64,000 bases of DNA, from NCBI GenBank assembly GCA_965200235.1, contig OZ241339.1:372001-436000 (forward strand), written 5' to 3'. Below, one piece after another: positions 25,748 to 32,940 of this stretch (position 1 is the stretch's first letter; every line of letters begins with the position of its first letter). The stretch is from Azotimanducus chitobiosivorans. Lineage in GTDB: Bacteria; Pseudomonadota; Gammaproteobacteria; Pseudomonadales; Azotimanducaceae. The notes beneath the pieces were generated by a model, which was given only the letters and a program-made list of their open reading frames with translations, was not told where the DNA came from and did not search any database. Position numbers and translations under genes: made by a program.

Positions 25748-26488
25748 TTACAGCAACCGCTCCTCGACCGCCAGCACGATCTCCGAGCGATTCGTCGCAT
25801 TGCCAAGCGGCTGGCCGAAGTGATCGGCAAGGTGGCCGGTGACTCCGAACTTCACCCAGCCGTCGTCCATCAGTTCGATTTCGCCTGCCGGGATGCGGGT
25901 ACTGGTATCGGTATCTAGCAGCGTGACGCGCAGACGTGAAGCGTCCGTCGCTTCGGCGCGGAGCGCTGGCAATACTTGTCGTCCTTGCCAGTCGCCAATG
26001 CCGAGGTCAACGCTGCCGCCTGTCCAGTCAATTTGACCCGACAGGCTGATGGCGTCCCCTGTCTGCGCGATGCGGAAGTCCTTGAAGCCAAGCCGCCCTT
26101 CGGCAGAAATGGCGTATCGAGAGAGAATGGGCGCGAGTTGCGCGATGTCAATGGAGCCGGACAAGGCGGCGTTCACGGTGCCTGCTTCGTGCGTCACTTG
26201 GCCGCTCAATCCCGAATCTTGAAGCGCCCATTCGAGTTGCGGCGACAATGTCACGAGCGAAGTTGGCGACATCTTCCACGCGAGGCGCCCGAAATCCACC
26301 TGCATGACGGAGACTTTCGCGCTGCCGCGCCAAAGCGTGCCTTGGGGCGCTGCCAGCCGCAGCGTAGTGCCCGCCGCCGAATCATGCACAAGGTTCGGGA
26401 CGATGCTCGCCGGCAACTGCGTCAGCACAGCGAGCGCGAAGACGAAGAGGCCGAAGAGCGAAAAGCCAATAATCGTCCGCCGCGTCAC
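25748..26488 (-). CDS. gspN: Type II secretion system protein N
   Basis: The 246-residue protein has an N-terminal membrane anchor (residues 6-27), then the segment TLRLAAPQGTLWRGSAKV, typical of GspN, followed by a periplasmic region rich in beta-strands (SGQVTHEAGTVNAALSGSIDI). GspN is a bitopic inner-membrane component of the general secretion pathway. None of the other gsp genes is in the window, and here the gene overlaps dapE by four bases, so it probably shares dapE transcription. The orphan position beside dap genes is more notable than the protein itself. Confidence 0.8.
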   Translation of the reverse strand: MTRRTIIGFSLFGLFVFALAVLTQLPASIVPNLVHDSAAGTTLRLAAPQGTLWRGSAKVSVMQVDFGRLAWKMSPTSLVTLSPQLEWALQDSGLSGQVTHEAGTVNAALSGSIDIAQLAPILSRYAISAEGRLGFKDFRIAQTGDAISLSGQIDWTGGSVDLGIGDWQGRQVLPALRAEATDASRLRVTLLDTDTSTRIPAGEIELMDDGWVKFGVTGHLADHFGQPLGNATNRSEIVLAVEERLL

Positions 26489-27606
26489 GTGAGTATGGAT
26501 TCCAGAATCTTCAGATAGATGCGCTCAAGCGCCTCAAGATCGTCAAGGCTGACGCGCTCGTTGACTTGGTGAATGGTCTCGTTGCAGGGGCCGAGCTCGA
26601 CCACCGAGCAACCGTGCGCCGCGACGAATCGCGCATCGGAAGTGCCGCCGCCAGTATCGAAACGTGGCGCGGTGCCGGTCGCTTCGCGAATAGCCTCTGC
26701 GACCGTGTTCTGAAAGTCTGCGCTTGTGTTCAAGAAGGGCAGGGCGCTCGTCTGCCATTCGACCTCATAGTGCTCGCAGCGTTCGGCAATGATCGCTTCG
26801 GCGCGGGCTTGCAGGGATTCCGGCGTCGAAGCCGGCGAGAAGCGAAAATTGAAGTGGGCGACGAGCTCGCCGGGGATGACGTTCGTGGCGCCGGTGCCGG
26901 ATGTGACGTTCGAGAACTCCAAGTTGGTCGCAGGGAAATCCTCGCTCGCTTCGTCCCATGTCATTTGTGAGAGCGCTTGGATGATTCGGCTGGCGATATC
27001 GATGGGATTCTTGGCAAGATGCGGATAGGCGACATGGCCTTGGATGCCTTGGATGGCGAGGCGAGCGTTCATCGATCCGCGCCGGCCATGACGAACAGTG
27101 TCGCCTGCGCGTTCAAGCGACGATGGTTCGCCGACCAAGCAATAGTCGGGAAGCTCGCCCTCGTCTGCGAGCACCTCCATGACGCGCCTCGTGCCGTCAA
27201 CCGCATCGCCTTCTTCGTCACTGGTGATGAGAAACGCGAGCGAGCCGCGCATTCTGTTTTGGCGGACAAACGTTTCGGTCGCCGCCAACATGCACGCGAT
27301 GCCACCCTTCATATCGGCGGCGCCGCGACCGTAGAGAAAGCCATCTCGGACGCTTGGCTCGAAAGGTGGGGTTGTCCAAGCGTCCAATGGACCGGTCGGT
27401 ACGACATCCGTATGACCGGCGTAGGCGAGCAGCGGTCGCTTGTCTCCGAGCCGCGCCCACAGGTTCGAAACCTGCCCAAACGCAAGCCGGCGCACCTCAA
27501 ACCCAAGTGCTTCGAGTGTCGCGGCGATCACGTCTTGGCAACCTGCGTCATCCGGAGTGACCGAAGGTTGGGCAATCAGCGTTCTAGCTAGATCAAATTG
27601 GCGCAT
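26485..27606 (-). CDS. dapE: Succinyl-diaminopimelate desuccinylase
   Basis: DapE removes succinate from N-succinyl-L,L-diaminopimelate in lysine and peptidoglycan precursor synthesis. The 373-residue length is normal. The M20 peptidase signature residues are visible: LLAYAGHTDVVPTG (first zinc-binding histidine and the following Asp), LYGRGAADMKGG (bridging Asp), LITSDEEGDAVDGTR (catalytic Glu pair), CLVGEPSS, and a C-terminal histidine in CNETIHQVNERV. It lies 12 bases downstream of dapD on the same strand and overlaps gspN, so the three probably form one transcription unit from the dapD promoter. Confidence 0.95.
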   Translation of the reverse strand: MRQFDLARTLIAQPSVTPDDAGCQDVIAATLEALGFEVRRLAFGQVSNLWARLGDKRPLLAYAGHTDVVPTGPLDAWTTPPFEPSVRDGFLYGRGAADMKGGIACMLAATETFVRQNRMRGSLAFLITSDEEGDAVDGTRRVMEVLADEGELPDYCLVGEPSSLERAGDTVRHGRRGSMNARLAIQGIQGHVAYPHLAKNPIDIASRIIQALSQMTWDEASEDFPATNLEFSNVTSGTGATNVIPGELVAHFNFRFSPASTPESLQARAEAIIAERCEHYEVEWQTSALPFLNTSADFQNTVAEAIREATGTAPRFDTGGGTSDARFVAAHGCSVVELGPCNETIHQVNERVSLDDLEALERIYLKILESILT

Positions 27607-27618
27607 GAGAACAAAAAT

Positions 27619-28632
27619 TCAGTTGTGCGCATGAAGCGCCGCGTTGAGTTCGACCTTTGATCGATTGGTTCGGCATTCTATGCCGCCGGTGAGGCCGTTC
27701 CTGATAAAGAGCATGTCGTCGCGTCCTGACAGGTCGCGCGCCTTGACTTCGCCGATGCGCGCGCCCTCAGCGTCAAAGACCGACACCGGCGTGCTTGCGG
27801 TGATATAGAGACCCGCCTCGATGGTGCAGCGGTTGCCGAGCGAGATGCCGGTGCCGGCATTGGCACCGATGAGGCACTCATCGCCGATCGAGACGCGCAC
27901 CGTGCCGCCGCCGGAGAGCGTGCCCATGATGCTCGCGCTGCCGCCGAGGTCGGAGTGCGCGCCGACGACGACGCCTTGACTAATGCGTCCCTCGACCATG
28001 CCCGGACCGATCGCACCCGCGTTGAAATTCACAAAGCCTTCGTGCATGACCGTGGTGCCCTCGCCGAGATAGGCGCCAAGGCGAATGCGCGAGGCATCGC
28101 CGATACGAACGCCGGTCGGCACGAGATAGTCGGTCAAGGGCGGGATCTTGTCGACGAGGCGCACCTGCAAGGAGCGTCCTCGCAGACGCTCGCGCATGTT
28201 CGCCGCAGGCACGTCTTGTGGTCTCATAGGACTGAGATTGGTCCAAGCGAGGGTAGGAAGGACGCCAAAGAGTCCGTCAAGGTTCATCGTGTTGGGTTGT
28301 TTCAGGCGCGCTGAGATAAGATGCAGCTTGAGGTAGGCGGATTCGATGTCTTCGATTGGGCCGTCTTCAAGCAGCGTGACGGCGACCGGAGAAGCCGAAC
28401 CGCGCTCGTCGAGCAGTGGCGCCAAGGCGTCAGCACTTGCGCCAAGCGCCGCTTTGATCTTCTCGCCGAACGCGCCTGAAATTGGCGTGACGATTGATTT
28501 CCGGTTCGTAGCCAAGACCTTTTCGAGCGCTGGCGCCGCGCCCCCGCAGGCGAGGTGCGCAAACCACACGTCAAGCGTCCCAAGATGGTCTTGCCGCACG
28601 AATCCAAGGCCGTAAGCAAAAAGTTGATTCAT
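27619..28632 (-). CDS. dapD: Tetrahydrodipicolinate N-succinyltransferase, long form
   Basis: The 337-residue protein matches the long DapD form found in Pseudomonas and relatives: start MNQLFAYGLGFVRQDHLG, and then in the C-terminal half hexapeptide repeats of a left-handed beta-helix (IRLGAYLGEGTTVMHEGFV, VVVGAHSDLGGSASIMGTL, CLIGANAGTGISLGNRC). It transfers succinyl from succinyl-CoA to tetrahydrodipicolinate, the step that feeds DapE, encoded just downstream. It is the first gene of the unit. The 170 bases upstream carry a candidate -10 box, and beyond them a chain of mobile elements begins. Confidence 0.95.
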   Translation of the reverse strand: MNQLFAYGLGFVRQDHLGTLDVWFAHLACGGAAPALEKVLATNRKSIVTPISGAFGEKIKAALGASADALAPLLDERGSASPVAVTLLEDGPIEDIESAYLKLHLISARLKQPNTMNLDGLFGVLPTLAWTNLSPMRPQDVPAANMRERLRGRSLQVRLVDKIPPLTDYLVPTGVRIGDASRIRLGAYLGEGTTVMHEGFVNFNAGAIGPGMVEGRISQGVVVGAHSDLGGSASIMGTLSGGGTVRVSIGDECLIGANAGTGISLGNRCTIEAGLYITASTPVSVFDAEGARIGEVKARDLSGRDDMLFIRNGLTGGIECRTNRSKVELNAALHAHN

Positions 28633-28660
28633 GTGTCGATGTGATACGTGACGATTCGTT

Positions 28661-28666
28661 ATTGTA
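28661..28666 (-). promoter_or_regulatory. Candidate -10 box for dapD
   Basis: On the minus strand TACAAT lies 28 bases upstream of the dapD start, one mismatch from TATAAT. The region 16-18 bases further upstream (GGTTTTCG) is a poor -35 box, so this is only a candidate promoter. Confidence 0.3.
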
Positions 28667-28805
28667 GCGGTCGCACTGTAGCGAAAACCGCAGAAACATT
28701 GATATCACCGTGTCTGCCACATGCCGCACGGAACTCTTCGGCTCCACTTTCTATACGCTGCTCGCGGGTCGCACAGTCTTTCGTCGCTTCGCGTCGATTG
28801 ACTAG

Positions 28806-28973
28806 TGCTCCGTCAAACTAAAAATGAGGTGTCAGCGCGCCCTTCGGGTGGCTGCGGGCAGTCCCCGTGCGGCGTTGCGCCGCTTGGAAATACGGCGGGT
28901 ATTCCCTGCGCGACGCGCCTTGCACGGAAACTGCCCGCAGCCACTGACACCTGATTTTTAGTTTGACGGAGCA
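28806..28973. mobile_element. MITE-A (168 bp, CTAG-flanked hairpin element)
   Basis: The element runs from TGCTCCGTCAAACTAAAAAT to its near-exact inverted complement and is flanked by CTAG at 28802-28805 and 28974-28977. Inside is one long imperfect palindrome with arms GTGGCTGCGGGCAGT / ACTGCCCGCAGCCAC around a core containing GGAAATACGG and TATTCCCTGCG. It has no coding capacity. The 4-bp CTAG duplication is typical of IS5-group transposition. The right-hand CTAG also serves as left target of the neighbouring IS5 element. Confidence 0.85.
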
Positions 28974-28977
28974 CTAG

Positions 28978-30285
28978 CAGCCTGTTGAAAAAGGGCGATT
29001 CTGGCGGAGTTGGGCGGCGTGTCCCATCGAATTGCGCCCGCCTTCGGTGGCGAAGGACTCCGCCGGGCGTGCCCCCATCCATGCGATCCGGCTTCCGACT
29101 GTCCGCTGGAGGCGCGTTCCGCCCGTCCACGACCCCGCCCGTGGCGTTTCCGGCGCCCGCCCCGTCATGCCCATGCCTCCAGCCGCCTCAGCCTCACGAT
29201 GTTGTAGGCCGCGGCCGCAAGCCGGAACTGCCAGGCCGCGTTCGCCAGCCCCCGGTGGCGCAGCTTCCCCAGCAGCCCGTAGGTCTTCATCCAGCCGAAC
29301 GGCTCCTCCACCTGCTTGCGCTTCCGCTGGCTCACCGCGTACCCCGCGTGGCGCGTGGTGCGACCGTCCACGCAGCCCCCGGACCGCTTCGCCGCCACAT
29401 GCGGCGTCACCTTCATCTCCCGGCACGGCTTCACGAAGTCCGCCACGTCGTACCCCTTGTCCGCGCCCACCGTGCGCCTTCGCTTCCCGGGCCGCCGCGA
29501 CAGCAGCGCCACCCCCGCTTCCCATTCCGCCCGGCCTCCGGCCACCGTCACCTCCGTGTCCACGATCAGCCCGTTCCGGTTCTCCGTCAGCACATGCCCC
29601 ATGTAGCTCAGCTTCGCCTCCTTGCCGGGCCCCTTCCGGTACAGCCTCGACTCCGGGTCCGTCGTCGACGCGTGCGTCTCGTTGCGCCGCCTCTCCCCGT
29701 GGAAGTCCGACCCGTCCCCGCCGCGCGCCTCCCCGTCCTTCGGCCGGAACGACTTCAGCGACGCGCACGCCTCGATCAGCGTCCCGTCCACGCTGAAGTG
29801 GTCGCGCGACAGCAGCCGACGCCCCTCGCCCTGCTTCCTCACCGCCTCGAACAGCAGCCCGTCCAGCCCCTCGCCGAGCATCCGGTCGCGGTTCTTCGAG
29901 AACGTCGAGTGGTCCCACACCGGCTCGTCCGCACCCAGCCCAACGAACCACCGGAACAGCAGGTCGTGGTCGAGCCGCTCCATCAGCAGACGCTCCGAAC
30001 GCACCGTGTACAGCACCTGCAGCAGCAGCGCCCTCAGCAGGTGCTCCGGCGGGATCGACGGACGACCGCGCTCCGCGTACATCCGCGACAGCGCCGGCTC
30101 CAGCTCCGCAAGCGCCGCGTCCACTATCCGGCGCACCGCCCGTATCGGATGCGCCTCCCCTATCCTCGACTCCATGTCCACATAGCTGAACATCGACACC
30201 TGCCCGTCCACTTCGCCACGCATCCTCTTGCTCCTCTGCCGTCCGCACCTCTATTATCCTTCAACAGGACTTTTTCAACAGGCTC
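28978..30285 (-). mobile_element. IS5-family insertion sequence, complete (1308 bp)
   Basis: The ends are inverted repeats: left CAGCCTGTTGAAAAAG, right (reverse complement) GAGCCTGTTGAAAAAG. Both are flanked by CTAG (28974-28977 and 30286-30289), a 4-bp target duplication as in the IS5 family. One transposase gene fills most of the element on the minus strand. All parts look intact, so it could be active. Confidence 0.9.
29165..30223 (-). CDS. IS5-family transposase
   Basis: The 352-residue protein starts with the DUF772-type N-terminal domain (PIRAVRRIVDAALAEL, PEHLLRALLLQVLYT, HSTFSKNRDRML) and continues with a DDE catalytic domain. The likely triad is Asp in FSVDGTLIEA, Asp in GADKGYDVADF and Glu in QVEEPFGWMKTYG. 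No frameshift or stop interrupts it. The very high GC content makes long open frames on both strands of this gene, which are not genes. The ATG start at 30223 fits: the 62 bases up to the right inverted repeat would hold the promoter. Confidence 0.9.
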   Translation of the reverse strand: MRGEVDGQVSMFSYVDMESRIGEAHPIRAVRRIVDAALAELEPALSRMYAERGRPSIPPEHLLRALLLQVLYTVRSERLLMERLDHDLLFRWFVGLGADEPVWDHSTFSKNRDRMLGEGLDGLLFEAVRKQGEGRRLLSRDHFSVDGTLIEACASLKSFRPKDGEARGGDGSDFHGERRRNETHASTTDPESRLYRKGPGKEAKLSYMGHVLTENRNGLIVDTEVTVAGGRAEWEAGVALLSRRPGKRRRTVGADKGYDVADFVKPCREMKVTPHVAAKRSGGCVDGRTTRHAGYAVSQRKRKQVEEPFGWMKTYGLLGKLRHRGLANAAWQFRLAAAAYNIVRLRRLEAWA

Positions 30286-30358
30286 CTAGGCACCTACGCC
30301 GTAGAACGGTTTTAATGGGCTTGGATGCTATCTAGAAGAAAATAATAGTCGATACTAG

Positions 30359-30619
30359 TGTCCTGTCCCATAAATAAGTGTGGTTCAGAGTGAGCACAAT
30401 CGCCGAGGGCAAGGCGCAGTCCGCAGGGAATATCGGGTATATTGCCAAGGGCTGCAACGCAGCCGTCGGCGATTGTGCCCACTCCCGAAGGGCGCGCAGG
30501 AGAAGGGCTGTGGCCACGTTGCGTCCCTTGGCAATACGGCAAAGTATTGCCTGCGGAACGCGCCTTGCCACAGCCCTTCTCCTGCGCGCTGAACCCACAC
30601 TTATTTATGGGACAGGACA
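30359..30619. mobile_element. MITE-B copy 1 (261 bp, CTAG-flanked double hairpin)
   Basis: The ends are TGTCCTGTCCCATAAATAAG and its exact inverted complement, flanked by CTAG at 30355-30358 and 30620-30623. Inside are two consecutive palindromes with different arms, GAGTGNGCACAATCGCCGA and GCGCAGGAGAAGGGCTGTGGC. The palindromes have nearly the same core (CTTGGCAATA, then CCTGCGGA and CGCCTTG). There is no gene. A second copy of the same length lies at 32215-32475 in inverse orientation. Confidence 0.9.
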
Positions 30620-30806
30620 CTAGCGCTAAATGTGTCACGAACTATCCAAAATAATGGATTTATGATCGGAGTTGTGTCAAATTGCCCATCTTGAATTTCC
30701 TACGGTGCAGGCCCATAGCGATCTCGTTTCAATAATGCTAAGCATTTGCAATCGGGGATGCGTGTCCGCTAACGCATGGCCCGACACCTGCTGTGTCTCG
30801 CGCTCG

Positions 30807-31823
30807 TTAGTGAGCACCGTTCGCCTCGCGCAGCTTTGAAAGAAGTTCGCTCTCGCTTCGGCAGTCCACAATCCAGCCCCAGGCGCGCTCGTAGTCGTCC
30901 GCCGTATTGAATCTCGATAGATAGTCTCCGAGGCTCTTCTCTGCCCGCGGCCCGAACTTGCGCGCCGCCTGATGGCCGAGTCGGGAGCGCTCCTGTGCCC
31001 GAAGATCGCGCGTTGCTTGCTCCATTCCTTGCTGCATGCCTCGCTCCATGCCCCTCAATTTGAATAGCTCCACCACATCTGGCATGAACTCTTCGTATTC
31101 CCGCGCACGTTCCTCAAGTGTCATGGTCACCTCCTTTCGGTCTGCTTGTTCAAATCTTGTCAGCCAATTCGCCCGGTACGCCCACTCCGCCAAGTCCAGG
31201 CAGAACTCGGGGTCGTCCCGCGCCCACCGCCGCCGCGCCCGCTTCAGCACGTCCCGCGCTTCCACCTCGCCCTCCGCGCTCGCCATCCCAACGATCAGGG
31301 ACATCCGGTCTCCTTCAGGCAGTTGACTTGACGACAATCGCTTGGCGTCGAGCAGAAGATAGCACTTCTCCGACAGGAACGCCAGCAGCCCCGGCGAGTT
31401 GTCCGCCCCCTGCCGCAGGTCGGCGGCGGCGCGCCACGGCGGCTTGCCCGTGTAGAACACCAGCGGTAGCAGCCTCGGCACCGGCTCTCCGCGGCGCAAA
31501 AACGGCTCGCAGACCATGATGCACAAGCCCGCCATCCGCGACGCCATCGCCGCGTCCGGCGACGACTGGGCTTCGATCAGCACCACGACCCGCGTGCCGT
31601 CGGGCAGGGCGAGTTCCCACGCGGTGTCGGCGCGCCGCAGCTTGAGCTGCGAATCGACCTGCTCTTCGGGAAAGCGCTTCAGCGTCGAGGCGTCGAACGC
31701 TGGCAGCGTCCCTTCTGGGAGGCAGCATCGGAGCAGCTCGCTCACGATGTCGGCGCGCCCGAACAGCCGCTTGGCGATGCGGTCGTGCCATTCGCGTATG
31801 CCGGTCTCGCTGTCCATGCGCAC
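30807..31823 (-). CDS. Rpn-family PD-(D/E)XK nuclease (YhgA-like)
   Basis: The 338-residue protein has the Rpn/YhgA family outline: an N-terminal segment (WHDRIAKRLFGRADIVSELLR), a nuclease core with Asp in EEQVDSQLKLRR and Glu-x-Gln in VVVLIEAQSSPD, the segment PRLLPLVFYTGKPPW, and a basic, Met/Gln-rich tail (LRGMERGMQQGMEQA). Family members cut DNA and promote RecA-independent recombination. The gene sits alone between copies of MITE-B and MITE-C. A decayed fragment of a second copy lies at 32566-32715, so the family has duplicated or been mobilised locally. Start could be ATG 31823 or the ATG two codons later. Confidence 0.8.
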   Translation of the reverse strand: MRMDSETGIREWHDRIAKRLFGRADIVSELLRCCLPEGTLPAFDASTLKRFPEEQVDSQLKLRRADTAWELALPDGTRVVVLIEAQSSPDAAMASRMAGLCIMVCEPFLRRGEPVPRLLPLVFYTGKPPWRAAADLRQGADNSPGLLAFLSEKCYLLLDAKRLSSSQLPEGDRMSLIVGMASAEGEVEARDVLKRARRRWARDDPEFCLDLAEWAYRANWLTRFEQADRKEVTMTLEERAREYEEFMPDVVELFKLRGMERGMQQGMEQATRDLRAQERSRLGHQAARKFGPRAEKSLGDYLSRFNTADDYERAWGWIVDCRSESELLSKLREANGAH

Positions 31824-31964
31824 ACTCTGGCAGGACTTTGCGGGAACCGAGTTGCGACTTTTGCTCGAATCCGTGCGGGAGATTGGCGCTTCGTCCTGTA
31901 GGACGGCCTGTCGGTGGCCGCCGCCAACGTGTGGCTGAAACGGGTCGGGCGTGAGGTTTCTTTA

Positions 31965-32211
31965 GGGCGTGTTCACACTATGCCCGCCGACGCTGTTGTC
32001 TCCTGAGCAAGAGCCGAAAAAGGTGAATCACGTGCCCCAAATGGGTCGCTCCGGCTCTTGCTCAGGCGAAAACCCTTCGGGCCGGCCCCGTTTTCCGCCA
32101 GCCTTCGTTCTCGCTCACTCATGGGGGGGGTAAGCCCCACAGCGCTCGCTCGGCCTTGTCTGGCGGAAAACGGGTCTCGGCAGCGTCGGCGGGCATAGTG
32201 TGAACACGCCC
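31965..32211. mobile_element. MITE-C copy 2 (247 bp, TA-flanked)
   Basis: It has the same ends as the copy at 22035 (GGGCGTGTTCACACTATG and complement) and TA on both sides (31963-31964 and 32212-32213). The two internal palindromes are in the reverse order, so it is inserted in the opposite orientation. Differences from copy 1 are scattered and include a run of G at the middle of one hairpin. Its right flank creates the CTAG used by the adjoining MITE-B. Confidence 0.88.
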
Positions 32212-32214
32212 TAG

Positions 32215-32475
32215 TGTCCTGTCCCATAAATAAGTGTGGATTCAGCGCGCAGGAGAAGGGCTGTGGCAAGGCGCGTTCCGCAGGCAATACTTTGCCGTAT
32301 TGCCAAGGGACGCAACGCGGCCACAGCCCTTCTCCTGCGCGCCCTCCGGGAGTGGGCACAATCGCCGACGGCTGCGTTGCAGCCCTTGGCAATATGCCCG
32401 ATATTCCCTGCGGACTGCGCCTTGCCGTCGGCGATTGTGCCCACTCTGAATCACACTTATTTATGGGACAGGACA
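32215..32475. mobile_element. MITE-B copy 2 (261 bp, CTAG-flanked)
   Basis: The ends are the same as those of the copy at 30359, the length is equal, and CTAG lies on both sides (32211-32214 and 32476-32479). The left CTAG overlaps the last base of MITE-C copy 2, so this insertion abuts the older element. Internal palindromes are the same two units in inverse order. Confidence 0.9.
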
Positions 32476-32565
32476 CTAGTTCAGTCGCGCTTTTGCGATC
32501 AAAGTGACATGTCTACTGACCAATTACAAGGGCGCACGGCGCGGCATCCGCCTTGGCATGCCCTT

Positions 32566-32715
32566 GTCAGTGAGCGTCGTTCGCCTCCTCGCCTTCCGTG
32601 CTCGCCATCGCGGCCATCAAGGACATCCGTCCCCTTTATAAAGTTAACTTTATGACAACTGCTTGGCGTCGAGCAGAAGATAGCACTTCTCGGGCAGGAA
32701 CGCCGGCATCGTCGT
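32566..32715 (-). pseudogene. Decayed Rpn-family nuclease fragment
   Basis: This stretch aligns with two separated parts of the intact Rpn gene at 30807-31823. The first 25 or so bases match its 3' end (GTGAGC..CGTTCGCCTC). The rest matches its interior at about 31265-31390 (GCTTGGCGTCGAGCAGAAGA is identical). About 430 bases between them are missing, and a 16-bp palindrome (32638-32653) breaks the frame. It is a remnant with no coding value. Confidence 0.75.
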
Positions 32716-32749
32716 AGGTGATTGTCGCTATATTTTGTAGGAAAAGCTA

Positions 32750-32778
32750 TTGACACCGCAATCATTTGCTAGTAACGT
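32750..32778 (+). promoter_or_regulatory. Candidate distal promoter of the giant adhesin gene
   Basis: TTGACA (perfect -35 box) at 32750-32755 is followed after 17 bases by TAACGT, a weak -10 box. It would start a transcript about 155 bases before the giant gene, with the poly-G run in the leader. Confidence 0.35.
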
Positions 32779-32837
32779 CAAATTTGCTCGCTAGCCAATT
32801 TCTCTGTGTGGACAGCACTCACCGCGCGGCACTGTGT

Positions 32838-32863
32838 GGGGGGGGGGGGGGCTCAAGTACAAT
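32838..32863 (+). promoter_or_regulatory. Poly-G tract (14 G) beside a -10 box; possible phase-variable promoter
   Basis: Fourteen consecutive G occupy 32838-32851, and TACAAT (one mismatch from the -10 consensus) follows at 32858-32863. Any -35 box would lie at the left edge of the tract (ACTGTG), about 20 bases from the -10 box. A change in G number would then alter promoter spacing, as known for porA and opc in Neisseria. The leader from here to the ATG at 32941 is about 70 bases and has AAGG before the start. Confidence 0.5.
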
Positions 32864-32940
32864 TGCTTTGATGCGATGAAGTTGCATTTGAGTAGGAATT
32901 TTACGTTGAAAGAACATTACGAATCATAAGGTTGAACTGA

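Noticed and set aside
28974..30289. Long plus- and minus-strand frames over the IS5 element
   Set aside because: Side effect of very high GC content; only the frame with DDE motifs is the transposase, and the others extend past the IS ends.
30359..30619. Short frames within MITE-B copies on both strands
   Set aside because: They only translate the palindromes, and the two strands give nearly the same peptides.
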